Shown: one piece after another, positions 59,385 to 64,000 of the stretch
Position numbering within the stretch: the first letter of the stretch is position 1
Layout: each line of letters opens with the position of its first letter
From: Paenibacillus azoreducens
Lineage (GTDB): Bacteria; Bacillota; Bacilli; Paenibacillales; Paenibacillaceae
Length of the DNA stretch: 64,000 nt
Reading direction: 5' to 3'
Assembly: GCF_021654775.1 (NCBI RefSeq)
Contig: NZ_AP025343.1
Span: forward strand, 1,054,001 to 1,118,000
Program-made: the position numbers and the translations under genes
Notes under the pieces: model-generated
What the model saw: only the letters and a program-made list of their open reading frames with translations
Database searches by the model: none
What the model was told of the DNA's origin: nothing

Positions 59385-61678
59385 ACATGCAAATCCAAGA
59401 AGCAACAAAGCAAAAGATGCCGGCCGCTCAAACGGCGGTCTTCGAATCGGGCAACGAAATGGCCGCCATGGCGGCGGCCCAGATCAACTATCACATTATG
59501 GGGTATTTTCCGATCACACCGTCTACGGAAATCGCCCAATATCTTGACATGATGCGTACGCGCGGCGAACACGACATCAAGCTGATTCCGGCCGACGGCG
59601 AACACGGATCGGCGGGGATCTGCTACGGCGCGGCCGCAGCCGGAGCTCGGGTATTCAACGCCACCAGCGCGAACGGTTTCCTGTATATGATCGAACAGCT
59701 GCCTGTGCAGGCGGGTACCCGCTTTCCGATGGTCATGAACCTGGTGACGCGGGCGGTCAGCGGCCCGCTGGATATCCGCGGCGACCATTCGGATCTTTAT
59801 TACGGCCTGAACACGGGCTGGGTGATTCTGACCGCCCGTTCGCCGCAGGCGGTCTATGACCTGAATATCATGGCGCTGCGCATCGCCGAACATGCAGACG
59901 TACGCCTGCCGGTCATCGTGGCTTATGACGGATTTTTCACGTCGCACCAGAAACGCCGTGTGCAAATATTTACGAAGCGGGAAACCGTCCGCGGGTTTGT
60001 AGGGGAACAGCCGCCGGAATTCCCGCATGTGCTGGACGAGAACAAACCGATCGTCGTTGGGGCTTATATGAACGGCGACGACTTGATGAACAACCACTTC
60101 CAGCAGTCGAACGCCATGTACCGTGCGGGCGAGGTATTCAAGGAAGTGGCGGAGGAATACGCGGCTTTGTCCGGAAGATCCTATTCGCCGCTTGATTTGT
60201 ACCGTATGGAAGACGCGGAGGTGGCTTTGTTCCTGCTCAATTCGGCGGCCGAATCCTCCAAAGACGTCGTGGACCGGCTGCGGGCGAAAGGGATCAAGGC
60301 GGGCGTGATCAGCCCGAATATTCTCCGGCCGTTCCCGGCAAGGGAAATCCGCGAGGCGCTGACGGGCGTCAAAGCGCTGCTGGTTGGCGAACGCGCCGAT
60401 TCTTACGGCGCACAAGGGGGCAACCTGACGCATGAGGTCAAAGCGGCCCTACAGGAAATCCGTGGTCCGCAGCCCATTGTGCTGTCCCGCATATTCGGCC
60501 TTGGCGGGAAAGATTATTACGCGGATGACGCGGAAGCCTTTTTTGCCTTGACGCTAGAGGCCATGGAGCTGGGGTATGCCAAGGTACCGTTTGATTATTA
60601 CGGCCAAACGCCGGGAGATGAGGCGCAAAAGCTGCAGTCGGTCATTGCGCCGATGAACGGCGACAGCTTTAAATCCGGCCTGATCACTGTAAAGGTGGAT
60701 GAGGCGACGAACAAGCTGTCCGTTAAGGCGCCGCCGATGCGGTCGCTTGCCGCCAAACCGAAACGGTTTGCTTCTGGTCACGGAGCCTGCCCGGGCTGCG
60801 GTATTTTCCCGGCGCTGGAGCTTTTTTTCAAAGGGATCGAAGGCAATGTCGTCACGTTATTCCATACCGGCTGCGCTTATATCACCACAACGGGTTATCC
60901 GTATAACTCGCATAAGCAGAGCTTCATTCATAATTTGTTCCAGAACGGACCGGCGACGTTATCCGGCACGGTAGAGGCGTTCCTTGAGAAGAAACGCCGG
61001 GGGGAAATCGAAGTTCCCGAGGACTTTACTTTTGTCATGGTGACCGGCGACGGCGGCATGGACATTGGGATGGGTTCGGCCATCGGGACGGCGTTGCGTG
61101 GCCATAACCTGATCATTCTGGAATACGATAATGAAGGCTACATGAATACTGGTGCACAGCTTTCGTATTCTACGCCTTTAGGCCACATGACCAGTACGTC
61201 CGGCGTCGGCAAACAACAGCAGGGCAAAACGTTCCATCACAAAGATACGGTGCAAATGATGGCCGCGGCGCATATTCCGTACGTATTTACGGGGACGGAG
61301 GCATTCCCGCAGGACCTTGTGAGAAAGGCGGCAAAAGCGCAGTGGTACGCCCAGAATGTAGGTACCGTCTACGGCAAGCTGCTGATCACATGCCCGCTAA
61401 ACTGGAAGTCCGACGACAAAGAAGGGGAAAACATCGTTCGCGCGGCCGTGAATTCATGCTTTTTCCCGCTGTATGAAGTGGAACAGGGACAGACGAACAT
61501 TACGTACGATCCGGAGGCGAAGAACAAACGGGTACCGCTCGGCGAATGGCTGAAATATATGGGCAAATCAAGACATCTGCTCAAGGAAGAAAATAAAGAA
61601 ATGCTTAGCGAATTTGAACAAGAAGTGGAGCGGCGTTGGTTGATTTTGAAAGCGAAGCATGAGCATCCGCTGCTTTAG
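59381..61678 (+). CDS. 2-oxoacid:ferredoxin oxidoreductase, fused alpha and beta subunits
   Basis: The 765-residue protein joins the alpha subunit (about 20-430: GYFPITPSTEIAQYLDMM, ADGEHGSAGICYGAAAAGAR) to the beta subunit (about 455-765). The latter holds the TPP/cluster region GACPGCGIFPALELF, TGCAYITTTGYP and the TPP-binding GDGGMDIGMG. Pyruvate, 2-oxoglutarate or 2-ketoisovalerate could be the substrate; QLSYSTPLGHMTSTS and PFDYYG do not settle it. The start at 59381 has GGAGGG upstream and overlaps the previous stop (ATGA). The open frame from 59246 overlaps the ferredoxin domain and is not used. Confidence 0.9.
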   Translation: MNMQIQEATKQKMPAAQTAVFESGNEMAAMAAAQINYHIMGYFPITPSTEIAQYLDMMRTRGEHDIKLIPADGEHGSAGICYGAAAAGARVFNATSANGFLYMIEQLPVQAGTRFPMVMNLVTRAVSGPLDIRGDHSDLYYGLNTGWVILTARSPQAVYDLNIMALRIAEHADVRLPVIVAYDGFFTSHQKRRVQIFTKRETVRGFVGEQPPEFPHVLDENKPIVVGAYMNGDDLMNNHFQQSNAMYRAGEVFKEVAEEYAALSGRSYSPLDLYRMEDAEVALFLLNSAAESSKDVVDRLRAKGIKAGVISPNILRPFPAREIREALTGVKALLVGERADSYGAQGGNLTHEVKAALQEIRGPQPIVLSRIFGLGGKDYYADDAEAFFALTLEAMELGYAKVPFDYYGQTPGDEAQKLQSVIAPMNGDSFKSGLITVKVDEATNKLSVKAPPMRSLAAKPKRFASGHGACPGCGIFPALELFFKGIEGNVVTLFHTGCAYITTTGYPYNSHKQSFIHNLFQNGPATLSGTVEAFLEKKRRGEIEVPEDFTFVMVTGDGGMDIGMGSAIGTALRGHNLIILEYDNEGYMNTGAQLSYSTPLGHMTSTSGVGKQQQGKTFHHKDTVQMMAAAHIPYVFTGTEAFPQDLVRKAAKAQWYAQNVGTVYGKLLITCPLNWKSDDKEGENIVRAAVNSCFFPLYEVEQGQTNITYDPEAKNKRVPLGEWLKYMGKSRHLLKEENKEMLSEFEQEVERRWLILKAKHEHPLL

Positions 61679-61738
61679 TGACGTGGGAACATTCGCGTGC
61701 AAATGACGGAAGAGTTGATCAAGATACAAAATACAGGT

Positions 61739-61851
61739 GTGTATAAGAGAAACGTCGATCGACGTACTCTCCATGAAGACAGACCGCGTTTAGGGGATGC
61801 TTTTCTCGCGATATCAGGATGCGCTTCCCGGAAGTTTATACTATCTTAAAT
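61739..61851 (+). repeat. Dispersed repeat family B, copy 3
   Basis: Same element as 55981-56092, in the same orientation: GTGTATAAGAGAAACG, CGACGTACTCTC, GAAGACAGACCGCGTTTAG, TTTTCTCGCGATATCAGGAT, AAGTTTATACTATCTTA. It abuts a terminator. Confidence 0.75.
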
Positions 61852-61876
61852 AAGGGGGAAACACCCCCTTTTTTAA
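61851..61876 (+). terminator. Rho-independent terminator
   Basis: AAGGGGG pairs with CCCCCTT around AAACA, followed by TTTT, about 175 bases after the oxidoreductase operon. The following 300 bases hold no gene I can support. Confidence 0.75.
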
Positions 61877-62177
61877 TGTAATGATGCAGGCTTACCCTTC
61901 AGGCGATTACGTCTATGGACCCCGAACTCCCAAAAAACAGGGGGCAGTCTCAAAGAACAAGCCCTCATTAAACGTATTTTGAAAACCTTACATAGTAACG
62001 GAAACAACGGGAGAATGACAGTGCAGACTTTATGGGTTGTTTTTTTGTAGGGGTTTATTCATACTGAACAAGACGGCGCAGAATGATACCGCGCCCCTTT
62101 TAAGCACAATTTTCCCAAAAAAGATACCTGACAGCCGCAAATACGGGGAGGCAGGGTTTGAGAATATAGGAGGAACC

Positions 62178-62747
62178 ATGTCCTGGAGCAAATTGAAGCA
62201 GCAGCTGGAGAGTTTTCTCTGTCCTGCGTTAAACGGAAGGGTTGAATACCGAGCAACGGGTTATCGTTATTTGCCTGACAAAGCAGGGCTTTGTTATATT
62301 TCGGTAGATAAAAAGGACGCACTCCGAATGAATGATAAAGCGAGTTCAATAAGGTGGTATCAGACGGAGCTGGAAATTAAAAATGACCCGGATATCCGAA
62401 TTCCGATCAGCGATGAAGAAATGGAAGAGGTCAGAAAGAATACCAAGGGGACCGTTCCGGAGGATCGCCTAAAAGTCATTGCAAGAAACAGAAAAATATC
62501 AGAATATGCCAAGGAGCTTTTGTCGGCACAGGCTTCATTAAGCAAATCCAATTTTGTCGCTCTGGCTAATCAATTTTTATCTACTTCTATAGAAGAAAGC
62601 ATCGAAAGCAAAGATATCTTATTGAATATTCTGGCTTTGGTGGACAGACGGGTTGGAAAAAAGCGGATTTTAAACATGGCAGAGAAGATGAAGTTAAAGC
62701 ATCCTATTGTGCAGTATTTTTATGAACTACGGCGCAGTACATGTTGA
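62178..62747 (+). CDS. SF0329-like protein of unknown function
   Basis: The 189-residue protein starts MSWSKLKQQLESFLCPALNG after GGAGGA. Its first third (RVEYRATGYRYLPDKAGLCY, ISVDKKDALRM) resembles the SF0329 family known from many bacteria without assigned function. The rest is helical and charged. No signal peptide or membrane helix. The frame extends 47 codons upstream, but the ribosome site and family start support 62178. It is followed by a terminator. Confidence 0.6.
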   Translation: MSWSKLKQQLESFLCPALNGRVEYRATGYRYLPDKAGLCYISVDKKDALRMNDKASSIRWYQTELEIKNDPDIRIPISDEEMEEVRKNTKGTVPEDRLKVIARNRKISEYAKELLSAQASLSKSNFVALANQFLSTSIEESIESKDILLNILALVDRRVGKKRILNMAEKMKLKHPIVQYFYELRRSTC

Positions 62748-62823
62748 GAAAAATAACTTTCGTTGTTGGCGGCGTCACTGCAATGCATATGGCTATAAAA
62801 TAGAGAAAAGAAGCAATAACAAG

Positions 62824-62851
62824 AAACCCTTCTAGCGGAGGGTTTTTATAT
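62824..62851 (+). terminator. Rho-independent terminator
   Basis: AAACCCTTC pairs with GGAGGGTTT around TAGC, followed by TTATATC. Confidence 0.75.
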
Positions 62852-62904
62852 CGTTTATACTGGTAGAGCCAATTTACTACTTTCTAGGAGTTGTCTGACG
62901 AACC

Positions 62905-64000
62905 ATGAACAAGAAAGAAGTCGCGCACATACGCAAGCAGTTTAAGCTGGATAATCATTTGATGCAAATTTACGATATTCTGAACGTGTACATTATGAAG
63001 GAAACGAACGAAATCTATCACTGGGAGCGGAATCCTTTTGGGTTAGTGGACCGGGAGAAGCAGGAGCTGTACATGGGCAATTTCAAAAAGCTGCTGACCG
63101 GTGAATTGGATCATAAGCTGTTCGAGCTCAAGTTTCAGGAGGAAGCGGAAGATCAGAAAGACCCTTCGCGGGTGCTGCTTCACCAAGCTATCCAGACGGG
63201 CGATCCGGAGGAGTGGCAGGATCTGATGCTGCTGCTCGTAGACAAAATGATGGAGGACACGACGTATGAACGGGATACGGTCATCACGTTCGTACGCGGA
63301 CAATACTACCGGCCGACCAAGGCGCGGAATGAGGAAGCCGAGGAGACAGGGAATGACGAAGTGTTCGGGCATCCGTTCATTCTATGCAGCGTGAACTCTA
63401 CGGAGAAGCAGCGGAAGGCGCTTTTGTTCGACTATGTGGAGAAAGAGTTTAAGTACAATATTATTGTAGATCCGATTATCAAGCTCAGCACACCGGAGGA
63501 AGGGTTCTTTTATCCCAGCGTGACGGACAATTATTCCGACGTGAACCGGGTTTTATACTGTACGGGAAAATCGAATGATCCGAATGAGCGTTTCATTTCG
63601 GAGGTGTTGAATGCAAAGCGGTCTGTGACGGCACTGGAAGAGCGAGCGATCTTTGAAGACATCGTGAAGGAAGTGGCGGGCGAACAGCTGGACTCAGCCA
63701 CGATCGCACACGTGTACGAGGAGATTCATCATGTGATTGAATCCCACCAGGACGAGGAAGAACCTCCGAAGCTGGATTATACCGATGTGGAACGCGTGCT
63801 GACCGCAAGCGGCGTAGAAAATGTGACCAAGGATGCCGTGGAGCGGGCGTTTGAAACCATCGTTGACGATAAGAACTATGAACTGAAGGCGAAAAGCGTT
63901 ATTCCTAAATTCACTTCCAAATCGATCAAGATCGATACCAAGGTAGCCACGATTACGATCAGCCCACAGGATTTAAGGTATATTAAACAGGTGAGCTTTC
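62905..64000 (+). CDS. DUF4317-like protein, C-terminus outside window
   Basis: ATG 62905 opens MNKKEVAHIRKQFKLDNHLM and the frame stays open to the window edge (365 codons). It is charged and soluble, with YYRPTKARNEEAEETGNDEV, HPFILCSVNSTEKQRKALLF and TISPQDLRYIKQ. The start and the general pattern fit DUF4317 proteins of Firmicutes, whose role is unknown. AGGAG is 14 bases upstream, longer than ideal, so another start is possible. The 3' end is outside the window. Confidence 0.6.
   Translation, partial: MNKKEVAHIRKQFKLDNHLMQIYDILNVYIMKETNEIYHWERNPFGLVDREKQELYMGNFKKLLTGELDHKLFELKFQEEAEDQKDPSRVLLHQAIQTGDPEEWQDLMLLLVDKMMEDTTYERDTVITFVRGQYYRPTKARNEEAEETGNDEVFGHPFILCSVNSTEKQRKALLFDYVEKEFKYNIIVDPIIKLSTPEEGFFYPSVTDNYSDVNRVLYCTGKSNDPNERFISEVLNAKRSVTALEERAIFEDIVKEVAGEQLDSATIAHVYEEIHHVIESHQDEEEPPKLDYTDVERVLTASGVENVTKDAVERAFETIVDDKNYELKAKSVIPKFTSKSIKIDTKVATITISPQDLRYIKQVSF

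Noticed and set aside
59354..60433. 359-codon minus-strand frame opposite the fused oxidoreductase gene
   Set aside because: Shadow frame with His/Arg-rich composition and no domain pattern.

Overview
The window looks like a chromosomal segment of a Paenibacillus-type endospore-forming Firmicute. Indicators are GGAGG ribosome sites, T-box leaders, a PyrR-type leader, a YerC regulator, LplB/YtcP-type sugar permeases with a solute-binding lipoprotein, a single-chain glycyl-tRNA synthetase and several families of short dispersed intergenic repeats. No rRNA, tRNA, CRISPR array or complete prophage was seen. All assignments come from reading the sequence; no database search was run.

Layout. 1-16 kb is mostly housekeeping: a secreted protein, a DUF1129-type membrane protein with a 40-residue partner, an alpha/beta hydrolase, an extradiol dioxygenase, DoxX and a DUF3048 lipoprotein on either side of two perfect FNR-type palindromes, a phosphate transporter with its DUF47 partner, CorA, YerC, a CbiX-type chelatase, a lipid kinase and an rRNA methyltransferase. 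16-22 kb is an AT-rich accessory island: DinB, an orphan T-box driving only a 45-codon alaS stub, a nucleotidyltransferase between two matching repeats, a lone second UMP kinase and an AraC-GyrI regulator. It ends in a 5'-truncated AraC regulator followed by a sugar ABC operon and a GH35-type glycosidase (22-28.6 kb).

28.8-43.5 kb is a second accessory block: MarR with a divergent ABC exporter and overlapping operators, an unannotated 44-residue class I lanthipeptide-like precursor without modification enzymes, an SLH-anchored serine hydrolase, a two-component system, a SCIFF peptide with its radical SAM maturase, a type I toxin-antitoxin locus, a permease behind a PyrR-type attenuator, a frameshifted gene and a second serine hydrolase. 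43.6-46.8 kb is a sulfonate ABC operon with a DsbA-like protein.

46.9-48.3 kb is a TnpB-only IS200/IS605-family element inserted just upstream of the glycine T-box of glyS. 50-56 kb holds an Imm51-like immunity gene, a protein with a duplicated domain, a TetR/amidohydrolase pair and a dihydrouridine synthase. 56-62 kb holds hybrid-cluster protein (hcp) divergent from a two-gene 2-oxoacid:ferredoxin oxidoreductase operon, with two FNR-type sites between them, one centred at about -41.5 relative to the predicted hcp start. The window ends in an SF0329-like protein and a partial DUF4317-like protein.

The most notable observations are the hidden lanthipeptide precursor, the orphan T-box/alaS stub, the PyrR-controlled MFS permease, the TnpB insertion at the glyS leader, the type I toxin-antitoxin locus, paired FNR-type sites at two loci, and three or more unannotated dispersed repeat families, one with perfect 14-bp terminal inverted repeats.
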